From: Chloroflexota bacterium
GTDB taxonomy: Bacteria > Chloroflexota > Anaerolineae > Aggregatilineales > Phototrophicaceae
Assembly: GCA_013388745.1 (NCBI GenBank)
Contig: JACAER010000028.1
Span: 1 to 58,333 of the forward strand
Direction: 5' to 3'
Length of the DNA stretch: 58,333 nucleotides
In this document: piece after piece, positions 13,969 through 22,607 of the stretch
Position numbering within the stretch: the stretch's first letter is position 1
Layout of the letters: each line of letters starts with the position of its first letter
Position numbers and translations under genes: made by a program
The notes under the pieces: generated by a model
The model's database searches: none
Seen by the model: only the letters and a program-made list of their open reading frames with translations
Told to the model about the DNA's origin: nothing

Positions 13969-16095
13969 TCAGATGGGTATTTCCAGCCCGTAACTGTCGC
14001 GCATGAACGTTTGCTGGCTGTCGATCAGCGCTTCGCCCGGCGCCGGCACGATGCAGGCATAGCTGCCGTCTGGCAGTAGTTCCCACGCCTTCTGATTATC
14101 GTGCAGCGACGTTTCCAGCGTGCGCAGCACCAGCCGCCGCACGCCCGCGTCCAGCACAGGAAAAGTGACTTCGACGCGGTTGTACAGGTTGCGGCGCATC
14201 AGATCGGCGCTGCCCATCAACATCTGCCGCTCTTCCGGCGCGTTGTGGAAGTAAAAAATACGGCTGTGTTCCAGGTAACGCCCGACAATGCTGCGCACAC
14301 GAATGTTTTCGCTCAGGCCGGGCACGCCGGGACGCAGGCAGCACAGCCCGCGCACACACAGGTCGATCTGTACGCCGGCCTGCGAGGCTTCATACAGTTT
14401 TTTGATGATCTCGTCTTCTTCCAGTTGATTCATTTTTGCGGCGATACGCGCGAACTTGCCGGCCCGCGCCGCCTGAATCTCGCCTTCGATCAATTCTAGA
14501 AAGCCGTTGAGCAGATATTCCGGCGCGACCAGCAGCCGCTTGTAGCTCGTGCCCGGCGCGAAGCCTGTCAGGCGGTTAAACAGGCGCGTGGCGTCGTCGG
14601 CGATGTCGTTGTTACAGGTGAACAGGCCAATATCGGTATACTGGCGCGCTGTGCCGGAATTATAGTTGCCAGTACTCAGATGCACATAGCGGCGCACGCC
14701 ATCCGCCTCGCGCCGCACCACCAGCGCGATTTTGGCGTGCGTTTTGACCGGCAGTTCTTCCACGCCATAGGTGACATGCACGCCCTTGTTTTCCAGCGCC
14801 CGCGCCCATTCCAGATTGTTCTGTTCATCGAAGCGCGCTTTCAGTTCCACCAGTACCGCCACCTGCTTGTCGTTGTCGCGCGCCTCCATCAAGGCCTGCA
14901 CGATCGGCGAATTGCGCCCCACACGGTACAGTGTGGCCTTGATCGCCAGCACATCCGGGTCGCGCGCGGCGACGCGGAAAAATTCTTCCACCGGCGCGAA
15001 CGAATCGTAGGGCAGATGCACCAGAATGTCGTTTTCGCGGATAGCCGTGAACAGGTTTTTGCCGGCGTCGGTGCCGGCGGGCATACGCGGTGTATAGACC
15101 GGATATTTGAGTTCCGGGTGATCGAGATTCGTCAGTTGGAACAGAGCGGTTAGCCCCAGCGCCCCCGGCACAGGATGCACATCGCGCTCGCTGATCTCCA
15201 ATTCGTCAACCAGGCGTGTCAGCATCACGCGGCTGATGCCCTCCGGCACGTTCAGGCGCACGACATCGCCGAAGCGCCGTTCGCGCACCGTTTCTTCGAT
15301 CCACTCCGATACATCCAGGTTGACGGTATCCTCTTTTTCGTGCTCATAGTCGATGTCGGCGTTGCGCGTCACGCGGAAGGGATACTGCTCGATGACATCC
15401 ATGCCCGGAAACAGCATGTCGAGATTTTCGGCGATCACGTCTTCCAGCCACACAAACGTTTCCAGCAGTTCCGGCGCGCTTTCGCCGTATTTCATCATGA
15501 TCTGGCCGACGTTGACCAGACGCGGCAGCATTTCTGGCACTTTGAGGCGCACAAATTCGTTTTCGCCAGAGCCGTAGCGCCGCAGCACCACCGCCAGATT
15601 CAGGCTGAGATTGCTGATAAACGGGAAAGGCCGCGCATGATCGACGGCCAGCGGTGTCAGCACCGGATACACCGCTTCGGCGAAGTACGTGCGCAGCGCG
15701 TCGCGCGCCGGCGTCTCCAGTTCGTGGACGGTCTTCAGGTGAATATTGTGCTGCGCCAGCCGCGCCAGCACGTGGGTGAGCGTATCATACTGTGCTTTGA
15801 CCTGAATCGTGATGCGGCGGCGCATTTCTTCCAGCAGCGGAATCGGCGCGTAACCGTCGGGGCGGCTGCGCGTGCTGCCGCCCTGCGCCTTTTGGTGGTG
15901 ATAAGCCACGCGCACCATGAAAAACTCGTCCAGATTGCTGGAAAAAATCGCCAGGAACTTGATGCGTTCCAGCAGCGGCACGCTTTCGTCCTGCGCTTCG
16001 TGCAGCACGCGCTGGTTGAATTCGATCCAGCTTAATTCACGGTTGATATAATTATCGGGAGTCAGTTCCAGATGACGATTTTTGTGCTTTGCCAT
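13969..16095 (-). CDS. ppk1: Polyphosphate kinase 1
   Basis: A 708-residue PPK1, which makes polyphosphate from ATP reversibly. It opens with YINRELSWIEFNQRVLHEA and FSSNLDEFFMVRVA, typical of the N-terminal domains. The two active-site histidines are visible: His453 in VKTHAKIALVVR (the autophosphorylated residue by family analogy) and His610 in LEHSRIFYFHN. HLSTGNYNSGTARQYTDIG completes the pattern. Length is normal. It is transcribed divergently from rdgB with 82 bases between them, and converges on aceA. Confidence 0.97.
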   Translation of the reverse strand: MAKHKNRHLELTPDNYINRELSWIEFNQRVLHEAQDESVPLLERIKFLAIFSSNLDEFFMVRVAYHHQKAQGGSTRSRPDGYAPIPLLEEMRRRITIQVKAQYDTLTHVLARLAQHNIHLKTVHELETPARDALRTYFAEAVYPVLTPLAVDHARPFPFISNLSLNLAVVLRRYGSGENEFVRLKVPEMLPRLVNVGQIMMKYGESAPELLETFVWLEDVIAENLDMLFPGMDVIEQYPFRVTRNADIDYEHEKEDTVNLDVSEWIEETVRERRFGDVVRLNVPEGISRVMLTRLVDELEISERDVHPVPGALGLTALFQLTNLDHPELKYPVYTPRMPAGTDAGKNLFTAIRENDILVHLPYDSFAPVEEFFRVAARDPDVLAIKATLYRVGRNSPIVQALMEARDNDKQVAVLVELKARFDEQNNLEWARALENKGVHVTYGVEELPVKTHAKIALVVRREADGVRRYVHLSTGNYNSGTARQYTDIGLFTCNNDIADDATRLFNRLTGFAPGTSYKRLLVAPEYLLNGFLELIEGEIQAARAGKFARIAAKMNQLEEDEIIKKLYEASQAGVQIDLCVRGLCCLRPGVPGLSENIRVRSIVGRYLEHSRIFYFHNAPEERQMLMGSADLMRRNLYNRVEVTFPVLDAGVRRLVLRTLETSLHDNQKAWELLPDGSYACIVPAPGEALIDSQQTFMRDSYGLEIPI

Positions 16096-16177
16096 ACAAT
16101 AGAGTCCACGTTTCAGTCTTCACCGTAATCGGTATTACAAATTGTCCTAAAGATAACACCGATAGAGGCTAAAAGCG

Positions 16178-16765
16178 ATGGATTTGATACTGGGAAGTCA
16201 CAACAAAGGCAAACTGCGTGAATACAAGGCGCTGCTGGCCGATGCGCCTTTTACCCTGCGCCTGCTGGACGAGGTCGGGCTGGCGGCGTTTGATGTCCAG
16301 GAAACCGGCGAAACGATCGAAGCCAATGCCCTGCTCAAGGCGCGCGCCTATGCCAACGCCTGCCATATGCCCGTTCTGGCCGACGATACCGGGCTGGAAG
16401 TCGATGCGCTCGATGGCGGTCCCGGCGTGTATTCCGCGCGCTACGGCAGCAGTGACCGCGAGCGCTGCCAACGACTGCTCTCCGAACTTTTTAACGTGCC
16501 GCAAGAAGCGCGCAGCGCACGCTTTGTGTGCGTGATTGCCGTTGCCCGCCCCAACAACGGCCAGACCATCACAGCGCGCGGCGTGGTCGAAGGGCGCATC
16601 GCCTTCAGCATGGGACAGGGCAGCGAAGGCTTCGGCTACGACAGAATTTTTATCCCCGACGGTTATGATGTGACCTGGAACGCCATCAGCCTGGCCGAAA
16701 AAAATCACATCAGCCATCGTGGGCGAGCGGCGCGCGCGCTGCTGCCGCTGCTGAGCCATTTTTGA
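16178..16765 (+). CDS. rdgB: XTP/dITP pyrophosphatase (RdgB/HAM1 family)
   Basis: A 195-residue house-cleaning enzyme that hydrolyses non-canonical purine triphosphates (dITP, XTP) to monophosphates. The N-terminal SHNKGKLREYKALL is the phosphate-binding loop, ADDTGLEVDALDGGPGVYSARY carries the catalytic acidic residues, and GSEGFGYDRIFIPDG followed by KNHISHRGRAARAL is the C-terminal family signature. GAGG precedes the ATG at a normal distance. It is divergent from ppk1. Length is typical. Confidence 0.95.
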   Translation: MDLILGSHNKGKLREYKALLADAPFTLRLLDEVGLAAFDVQETGETIEANALLKARAYANACHMPVLADDTGLEVDALDGGPGVYSARYGSSDRERCQRLLSELFNVPQEARSARFVCVIAVARPNNGQTITARGVVEGRIAFSMGQGSEGFGYDRIFIPDGYDVTWNAISLAEKNHISHRGRAARALLPLLSHF

Positions 16766-16817
16766 GCGCGGTGAGCGAAGTCCTGCCCACGCCCGGTGCC
16801 GACCCCCAATCCTTTGG

Positions 16818-16846
16818 TTTCCGTTACGCGCGATACCGCCTATAAT
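16818..16846 (+). promoter_or_regulatory. Sigma-70-like promoter for the DUF4139 gene
   Basis: A perfect -10 TATAAT at 16841-16846 lies 17 bases after a weak -35 (TTTCCG). The coding start is 45 bases further on, with GAGGAG as the ribosome-binding site. Confidence 0.5.
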
Positions 16847-16890
16847 AGAGTCTATCCACCCGACCCTTGAGGTCTTGAGGAGCAGCCCCT

Positions 16891-18411
16891 ATGGTTTACG
16901 GGACACCCGAAGGCGGCAGAACTGCCCTGCCGGACGCCCTACCCGAACAGCTTGCCCCCCCCGTGCCCGCCGACGGCGTAACGCTCACGCTTTACGATCA
17001 GGGGCCGTCGCTGGTGCGCGAACGGCGCACACTGCCGTTAAAACCCGGCCTGAACGATGTCGAATTCAGCGATATTGCTGTCAAAATCGACCCGACCTCC
17101 GTCAGTTTTGTCTCGCTGACCGACCCACGCGACACGCTGCTGGCCGAACATCATTTCCGCCACGACGCCAACGGGCGCGAGGCGCTGCTGGCGCGCGCGC
17201 TGCATCAGGTGATCGAAATCACGCTCGACGACGGCACGCGCTTCAAAGGCGAACTGTGCAGCGAACGCGACCCACACAACCCACCCAACCGCCCGCCCTT
17301 CGCCCCCGCCGCCCCCGACGATCTGATTCTGCGCCTGGTCGATGGGCAAACCGCGACGATTCGCCAGATGCGCATCCGCGATATTCGTTTCCCGGAGAGC
17401 ACGCCGCGCCTCTACACGCGCCCGACACTGCGCTGCCTGATCGACAGCGCGCGCGACGGCCTACAGCAGCTTGAACTGGCCTACCAGACGCAGGGCTTGA
17501 CGTGGGCGGCGCACTACAATGTACAGTTGGCCGCCACAGGCCGCCAGTTCGACCTTAACGGCTGGGCGACACTCAGCAACAACAGCGGCACCACTTTCCG
17601 CGACGCACAGATCAGCGTCGTGCAGATCACAGAACGCCGCTCGCCCACGCCGCCGTCTGATGACCCTTTCGCCGCCAATACTTTCCGCCGCTCGCCCTCG
17701 CGTTTTGGCGATCTCCCGCGCGAAACGCGCTTCGAACAGGCCGAAGCGCGCGATCTGCCGCGTATACAGCATTACCCGCTGCGCCGCCCCGTGAGCCTGA
17801 CCAACGGCGAAACGCGCCAGGTTGAACTGCTGACGGCGCGCGCTGTGCCGGCGTATACTTATTTTGTTTACGACGCCAGCCCGTTATTCGAAAACTATCC
17901 GCCCTATCCGCTGAAAAAACAGAATGAGGGCCAGAGCAGTGTCAGCGAAGTGTTGGGCATGCTGGAATTTAATGTCAACGCGCTGGGCGCCGATCTGCCG
18001 GGCGGGCTGCCCGCCGGCACGGTGCGCGTGTATCAGGAAACCAGCAGCGGCGGCGCGCTGCTGCTGGCCAGCGAAAGCCGGCTCGAAGCGCTGCCCGAAG
18101 GCGAAAAAGTGCGCCTCTCGTTGGGGCGCGCCAGCGAACTGAGCGGCAAACGCACGCTCAAGGAATTTCGCCCCTCCAGCCGCATGCTGCTGGAAGAAAC
18201 CTACGAAATCCGCCTGCGCAGCCGCCGCGCCGATCGTGGCGTGCGCGTACATGTGCTGGAACGCCTTTTCCGCTGGAGCGATTGGGAGATTCTCAGCGCA
18301 TCGCACGAGTACACGCAGGTCGATCACGCGGCCATCGAATTTAAGGTCGATGTGCCTGCGCGGGGTGAAACCGTCATCAGCTACATCGTGCGCTACATCT
18401 GGCCGAGCTAA
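16891..18411 (+). CDS. DUF4139 domain protein
   Basis: A 506-residue protein without a signal peptide or membrane segment. It matches the DUF4139 style: an N-terminal beta-rich segment (VTLTLYDQGPSLVRERRTLPL), then the conserved LELAYQTQGLTWAAHYNV motif near residues 191-208 and a long beta-rich C-terminal half ending in ETVISYIVRYIWPS. The family is widespread and of unknown biochemical role. GAGGAG lies just before the ATG, and a TATAAT box is 45 bases upstream. Its stop overlaps the stop of the convergent SH3b-like gene by four bases. Confidence 0.85.
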   Translation: MVYGTPEGGRTALPDALPEQLAPPVPADGVTLTLYDQGPSLVRERRTLPLKPGLNDVEFSDIAVKIDPTSVSFVSLTDPRDTLLAEHHFRHDANGREALLARALHQVIEITLDDGTRFKGELCSERDPHNPPNRPPFAPAAPDDLILRLVDGQTATIRQMRIRDIRFPESTPRLYTRPTLRCLIDSARDGLQQLELAYQTQGLTWAAHYNVQLAATGRQFDLNGWATLSNNSGTTFRDAQISVVQITERRSPTPPSDDPFAANTFRRSPSRFGDLPRETRFEQAEARDLPRIQHYPLRRPVSLTNGETRQVELLTARAVPAYTYFVYDASPLFENYPPYPLKKQNEGQSSVSEVLGMLEFNVNALGADLPGGLPAGTVRVYQETSSGGALLLASESRLEALPEGEKVRLSLGRASELSGKRTLKEFRPSSRMLLEETYEIRLRSRRADRGVRVHVLERLFRWSDWEILSASHEYTQVDHAAIEFKVDVPARGETVISYIVRYIWPS

Positions 18412-18884
18412 CCGCTGGGCTGGGTCGGCGGCGCCGTTTGCAGCGGCGGCGGCGCGGTCAGCGTCACGCGCACCAGCGTGCCCGGCGGCAGCGTCGGTGT
18501 GAAGTCGCGCACCTCTCCCGTGACCGGCTGCAACACCCTGTCCTGCATATAACCGATCACCATGTCCGACGCGCCACGGGCGAACAGCACGACATAATAC
18601 AGGGTCGGCTGCCCCGCCAGCGTGTCGATCACACAGACCACACTGCCCTGCGGCAGCGTTGCCACGACGCCGCCGCTGCGTATATCCGCCCGCGTATAAA
18701 CAGCGGCCTGCGCCGCGCGCACTTCATAGTAGCGGCAGGGCGCATGATCCGCCGCGCGTTGATTGGCGGGGGGCAGCGCGAAAAAGCGCGCCGAAAGCAG
18801 CAGCGCCAGCAGCAGCAGCACCGCCAGCAGGCTGATGCAGGTGGTCAAAAACGAGAAACGTGCGGGGCGGTCAGCGGCGGGCAC
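18408..18884 (-). CDS. Membrane-anchored SH3b-like protein
   Basis: A 158-residue protein with one membrane segment (about residues 11-33) and an extracytoplasmic region resembling a bacterial SH3 domain (AAVYTRADIRSGGVVATLPQGSVVCVIDT), ending in a Pro/Thr-rich tail. I chose the GTG at 18884 because a perfect AGGAGG sits seven bases upstream. The frame remains open upstream to an ATG at 19085, but that extension crosses a dispersed palindrome (18972-19003) and its residues look unrelated. Bacterial SH3 domains often bind cell-wall peptides; function here is inference. The stop overlaps that of the convergent DUF4139 gene. Confidence 0.7.
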   Translation of the reverse strand: MPAADRPARFSFLTTCISLLAVLLLLALLLSARFFALPPANQRAADHAPCRYYEVRAAQAAVYTRADIRSGGVVATLPQGSVVCVIDTLAGQPTLYYVVLFARGASDMVIGYMQDRVLQPVTGEVRDFTPTLPPGTLVRVTLTAPPPLQTAPPTQPSG

Positions 18885-18971
18885 GGCAAAACCTCCTGTG
18901 GCGCGCGGTAGCTGCCTTATAGACACGCGCCACAGGGATAAAGTTCCCGCCAGATCATCGGACAGCGTGGG

Positions 18972-19003
18972 GCGTAGGGGCGAGTCATGGGTCGCCCCTA
19001 CGC
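18972..19003. repeat. Dispersed GGGGCG palindrome, copy 2
   Basis: GCGTAGGGGCGA at 18972-18983 pairs perfectly with TCGCCCCTACGC at 18992-19003 around an eight-base loop (GTCATGGG). It lies about 90 bases upstream of the GTG start of the SH3b-like gene. The minus-strand frame through it stays open, producing an SPLR-containing peptide. It is the longest copy in the window. Confidence 0.7.
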
Positions 19004-19009
19004 GGAGGA

Positions 19010-19085
19010 AGCGCGCTGCGCGCTGCTGTCTGGCCTTGTCGATCAACGCGCGTTCGTCTTCCGGGTTCAAGCGCTTGTCTCCCAT
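19010..19085 (-). pseudogene. Possible N-terminal remnant of an ECF sigma factor
   Basis: From an ATG at 19085 the minus strand encodes about 25 residues reading MGDKRLNPEDERALIDKARQ, which resembles the start of ECF sigma factors (an acidic stretch, then LI-x-RARQ). It then runs into the dispersed palindrome near 19003, where the resemblance stops. Either a sigma gene was truncated here, or this is a genuine but unusual N-terminus of the SH3b-like protein. Low confidence. Confidence 0.25.
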
Positions 19086-19154
19086 CGCTGCCTGTTAGAG
19101 TCTAAAACGCGCTGATCGCCGAAATACTGCATTCGACTGTGCGGGCCGCAGCAA

Positions 19155-19182
19155 ATAAAAAGGACGCCCAAACGGGCGTCCC
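19155..19182 (-). terminator. Rho-independent terminator of trpB
   Basis: GGACGCCC (19162-19169) and GGGCGTCC (19174-19181) form an eight-base stem with a four-base loop. On the minus strand the stem is followed by TTTTTATTT. It lies 20 bases after the trpB stop and is a textbook intrinsic terminator. Confidence 0.85.
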
Positions 19183-19202
19183 GATACACTGCGCCTTCCC
19201 GT

Positions 19203-20567
19203 TTAGATCTGCGGCAGGCCTTGCAGCGCCACTTCCACGGCTTCCGCCGGATATTCGTAATCGACCAGACTGCCGGCCATATACGCTTCGTAGGCCGCCA
19301 TGTCGAAATGGCCGTGCCCGCACAGGTTGAACAGGATGACCTTCTTTTCGCCCGCCGCTTTGGCCGCCAGCGCTTCCTGAATCACGGTGGCGATGGCGTG
19401 CGACGGTTCCGGCGCCGGCACGATGCCTTCGGCGCGCGCGAACTGCACCGCCGCGCGGAAGGTTTCGAGCTGCGGCACAGCGCGCGCTTCGATCAAGCCC
19501 TGATCGTACAGTTCACAGACGATGCTCGCCATGCCGTGATAGCGCAGGCCGCCGGCGTGCAGCGGCGCGGGCACAAAGGTGTGGCCGAGTGTGTACATTT
19601 TCGCCAGCGGTGCCAGGCCGACGGTATCGCCGAAATCGTAGACGTAGCGGCCTCTCGTCAGGCTGGGGCAGGCGCTCGGTTCCACGGCGATGATGCGCGT
19701 CTTTTTGCCTTCGGTCAGGTTTTTGTGGACGAAAGGCAGGCAGATGCCGCCGAAATTGCTGCCGCCGCCGACACAGCCGACCACGGTATCGGGGTATTCG
19801 CCCGCGATTTCAAGCTGCTTGAGCGCTTCCTGGCCGATCACCGTCTGGTGCATCAGCACATGATTGAGCACCGAACCGAGCGCGTACTTGTATTTGCCGC
19901 CGCTGGTGGCCGCCGCTTCGACGGCTTCGCTGATGGCGATACCCAGCGAGCCGGTGCTGTTGGGGTCTTGTTCGAGGATGCTGCGCCCGGCGTTGGTCAG
20001 ATTGCTGGGGCTGGCGTGGACTTCTGCACCGTAGGTCTGCATGATGGTGCGGCGGTGCGGTTTCTGCTGGTAGCTGATTTTCACCATGAACACTTTGCAA
20101 TCCAGGCCGAAAAAGTCGCAGGCCTGCGCCAGCGCCGTGCCCCACTGTCCCGCGCCGGTTTCGGTGGTCAAACCCTGCACGCCTTCCAGCTTGTTATAGT
20201 AAGCCTGCGGCGTGGCGGTGTTCAGCTTGTGGCTGCCGCTGGGGGAAACGCCTTCGTACTTAAAATAAATGTGCGCCGGCGTATCCAGCGCGCGTTCCAG
20301 GCGGCGGGCGCGCAGCAGGGGCGTGGGCCGCCACAGCTTGTAAATGTCGCGCACGTCGGGCGGGATTTCGACATACCGCTCCTGGCTGACTTCCTGCATA
20401 ATGAGCGCCATCGGGAACAGCGGCAGCAGGTCATCGGGGCCGAGCGGCTGGTGCGTGCCGGGATGCAGCATCGGCGGCAGCGGGCGCGGCAGGTCGGCCT
20501 GAATGTTGTACCAGGCGCGCGGGATTTCTGACTGGGGCAAATCAAAACGAATCGATTCATCAGACAT
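19203..20567 (-). CDS. trpB: Tryptophan synthase beta chain, TrpB2 type
   Basis: A 454-residue PLP enzyme that joins indole and serine to give tryptophan. The cofactor lysine is Lys114 in SGSHKLNTA, and the phosphate-binding loop is VGGGSNFGG. The long N-terminal extension and the [21 protein letters not shown] segment mark the TrpB2 subfamily, which often lacks an adjacent trpA. No other trp gene is next to it here, consistent with a stand-alone role such as indole rescue (inference). AGGAG lies nine bases before the ATG, and an intrinsic terminator follows. I looked for a T-box or trp attenuator in the 233-base gap upstream (20568-20800) and saw none. Confidence 0.93.
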   Translation of the reverse strand: MSDESIRFDLPQSEIPRAWYNIQADLPRPLPPMLHPGTHQPLGPDDLLPLFPMALIMQEVSQERYVEIPPDVRDIYKLWRPTPLLRARRLERALDTPAHIYFKYEGVSPSGSHKLNTATPQAYYNKLEGVQGLTTETGAGQWGTALAQACDFFGLDCKVFMVKISYQQKPHRRTIMQTYGAEVHASPSNLTNAGRSILEQDPNSTGSLGIAISEAVEAAATSGGKYKYALGSVLNHVLMHQTVIGQEALKQLEIAGEYPDTVVGCVGGGSNFGGICLPFVHKNLTEGKKTRIIAVEPSACPSLTRGRYVYDFGDTVGLAPLAKMYTLGHTFVPAPLHAGGLRYHGMASIVCELYDQGLIEARAVPQLETFRAAVQFARAEGIVPAPEPSHAIATVIQEALAAKAAGEKKVILFNLCGHGHFDMAAYEAYMAGSLVDYEYPAEAVEVALQGLPQI

Positions 20568-20800
20568 GACAGCAAACTCCTGGATGCAAGGCTTTTTTGG
20601 GGGTACTATTCAGGTACAGCAGGACACGACTATACCCGAAAGGGAAGCGCGCTGCCAGTTTTGCGGCGCGGCGAACCGGGTAATCGCTTCAAAATTATGC
20701 GCACTATTCAGAATCGACATGCTCAAAAGCGCTGCGCGCGCCGCCTATATCCCGCGTATAATGAAAGCGACTGACGGACAATACTTTTCAGGAGGTGTGC

Positions 20801-21769
20801 TTGGGTTTACTGCGCGGGCTGGTAGTCAAGGAACAAAGCGGTTTTTTCCGGGTGGAGGCGCAGGACGGCCAGAGCTACATCTGCCGGCTGCGCGGGCGCT
20901 TATTAGAGGAGGCGCAGTCTTCCGACATCGCCGCCATCGGCGATCGGGTGCAGATCGCGCCGCTGGATACGCAGGAGAACGCGCCTGCCGGCGCCATCAC
21001 GGCGGTGATTGAAGCGGTAGAAACGCGCATCAGTACCCTTTCGCGCGCCGCCCGCACGGAAGGCAGCCGGGGCAGCGGCCAGAGCGAACGCGAGCAGGTG
21101 ATTGTCGCCAACGCCGAGCAGGCCTTTTTTGTCTTCGCCGCCGCCGAACCGCGCCCCAGCCTCAAGCTGCTGGATCGTTTTCTGGTGGCGGGCGAAAAAT
21201 CGCGCATTCCCCATCTGTACATCGTCGTCAACAAAATTGACCTCGCCGATCCGCAGCAGGTCGAAAGCGAGTTCGCCCCCTACCGGCGCGCGGGCTACAC
21301 GCTGTTGTACACCAGCGCACGCAGCGGGCGCGGCGTGGATGAACTGCGCGCGCTGCTCAAAGATCAGCTATCAGTGTTTACCGGGCCATCGGGCGTGGGC
21401 AAGACCAGCCTCCTGAACGCCATCGAGCCAGGATTAGGCCGCGCCGTCAAAAGCGTCAGCCAGAACAATTTCGAGGGGATGCACACCACGCGCGACAGCG
21501 AGTTAGTCAAGCTGGCATGCGGCGGCTATCTGGCGGATACGCCAGGACTGCGCTATCTGAATGTGTGGGATATCGAGCCGGAAGAACTGGACGCCTACTT
21601 TGTCGAGATCGCGCCGCTGGTGGGAAAATGCCGCTTTAACGACTGCACGCATCACAATGAACCGGGCTGCGCGGTGCGGGCGGCGCTGCAAAAGGGCGAG
21701 ATCAGCAAGGCGCGCTACGACAGCTATCTGAAGCTGCGTGAAGAATTAGAAGCGGCCTACGCGCTGTGA
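20801..21769 (+). CDS. rsgA: Ribosome small-subunit GTPase RsgA
   Basis: A 322-residue circularly permuted GTPase that helps mature the 30S subunit. An N-terminal OB-fold (about 1-75) is followed by the permuted G motifs: G4 NKID, then G1 GPSGVGKTS, then G3 DTPG. The C-terminal zinc cluster CRFNDCTHHNEPGC is intact. There is no ATG at a sensible place. I favour the TTG at 20801, five bases after a perfect AGGAGG; a GTG at 20795 in the same frame overlaps that ribosome-binding site. A TATAAT box occurs at 20757-20762, without a recognisable -35. Confidence 0.93.
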   Translation: MGLLRGLVVKEQSGFFRVEAQDGQSYICRLRGRLLEEAQSSDIAAIGDRVQIAPLDTQENAPAGAITAVIEAVETRISTLSRAARTEGSRGSGQSEREQVIVANAEQAFFVFAAAEPRPSLKLLDRFLVAGEKSRIPHLYIVVNKIDLADPQQVESEFAPYRRAGYTLLYTSARSGRGVDELRALLKDQLSVFTGPSGVGKTSLLNAIEPGLGRAVKSVSQNNFEGMHTTRDSELVKLACGGYLADTPGLRYLNVWDIEPEELDAYFVEIAPLVGKCRFNDCTHHNEPGCAVRAALQKGEISKARYDSYLKLREELEAAYAL

Positions 21770-21797
21770 GAATGGCCGCGAATCCTGAATAACACTC

Positions 21798-22514
21798 GTG
21801 AATAAAGAGAATTTCTTCGCATCCGATACCCTCATGCCTTACAGTGGTGCGGCGCTGCGGCTGTGCGCGCGGCTGGCGCTGCTGCTGACGGCAGGCTTTG
21901 TGCTGTGCGGGGCGGCGGTGATCGCGTTCGGCGGCGCGCGCCCGCTGCATCCCGGCCTGCGCGGTTTTGTCAGCGGGTGCGAGCGCCTGCCGCAGCCCTG
22001 CTGGTACGGCATCCAGCCGGGGAGGACGACGCTGGACGAGGTGCCGGCGCTGCTGACGGCTCAAGGCTTCGCTGTGTCGCCGCTGGCGGCGGCCAACCTC
22101 AGCGGCAGTGTCGTGGACATCACACGCTGGATTATCATCGAGGCCACCTGCCGCGAGATCGTGCTGGAATGGGACACGACGGGCGTGATTCGCGGTATCA
22201 CCTTCGGCGCGTGTTACGGCCTGCCGATGGGCGAGCTGGACGCGCTCTTCGGCAGCCCGATCGAGATCGCTTATTTTTCGAGCACGATACAGGTGGCGTA
22301 TCCCGGCGGGCAGATGGCGGTGGGCGCGCTGCTGCCGCGCCATTCGCCCTATGTGACTGCCGGCGGCATGGTGCTGGGCGAAGGCAGCTACAGGCCGGTC
22401 ACGGCGGGCGGCTGGCACGGCTATGTGCTGTTCTGGCGTTACTGCCAGCTAGAGCCGAGCTATTGGCGCTGCGGCGAACGCGCGCGGCCTTCCACAAGCA
22501 GTGTTCAGCAGTAG
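21798..22514 (+). CDS. Hypothetical membrane-anchored protein
   Basis: A 238-residue protein with one N-terminal hydrophobic segment (about residues 22-45, LCARLALLLTAGFVLCGAAV) and an extracytoplasmic region containing six or more cysteines (for example CERLPQPCWYG, ATCREI, FGACYG, RYCQLEPSYWRCG), which could form disulfides. The segment CWYGIQPGRTTLDEVPALL resembles a motif that recurs in secreted Chloroflexota proteins, from memory and unverified. I give the GTG at 21798 as start; an ATG at 21834 is possible, and neither has a clear ribosome-binding site. It lies 28 bases after rsgA. Function unknown. Confidence 0.65.
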   Translation: MNKENFFASDTLMPYSGAALRLCARLALLLTAGFVLCGAAVIAFGGARPLHPGLRGFVSGCERLPQPCWYGIQPGRTTLDEVPALLTAQGFAVSPLAAANLSGSVVDITRWIIIEATCREIVLEWDTTGVIRGITFGACYGLPMGELDALFGSPIEIAYFSSTIQVAYPGGQMAVGALLPRHSPYVTAGGMVLGEGSYRPVTAGGWHGYVLFWRYCQLEPSYWRCGERARPSTSSVQQ

Positions 22515-22536
22515 ACACTGTTCAGTGATCGACACA

Positions 22537-22566
22537 TTGACACTTTACTTGTGAATTCTTTAACAT
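22537..22566 (+). promoter_or_regulatory. Sigma-70-like promoter for the P450 gene
   Basis: A consensus -35 TTGACA at 22537-22542 and a -10 TAACAT at 22561-22566 are separated by 18 bases. The P450 start is 41 bases downstream, with AAGGA before the ATG. Confidence 0.55.
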
Positions 22567-22607
22567 AAGCGGTATAACGGTTGGTATACGTTTAAGGATG
22601 CAGCGCC

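Noticed and set aside
19221..20531. A 436-codon plus-strand open frame opposite trpB
   Set aside because: It is antisense to a clear tryptophan synthase gene. The long frame follows from high GC and codon bias, and the product has no recognisable motif.
20568..20800. Possible T-box or trp attenuator upstream of trpB
   Set aside because: I found neither the T-box consensus nor a leader peptide with adjacent Trp codons in this gap.
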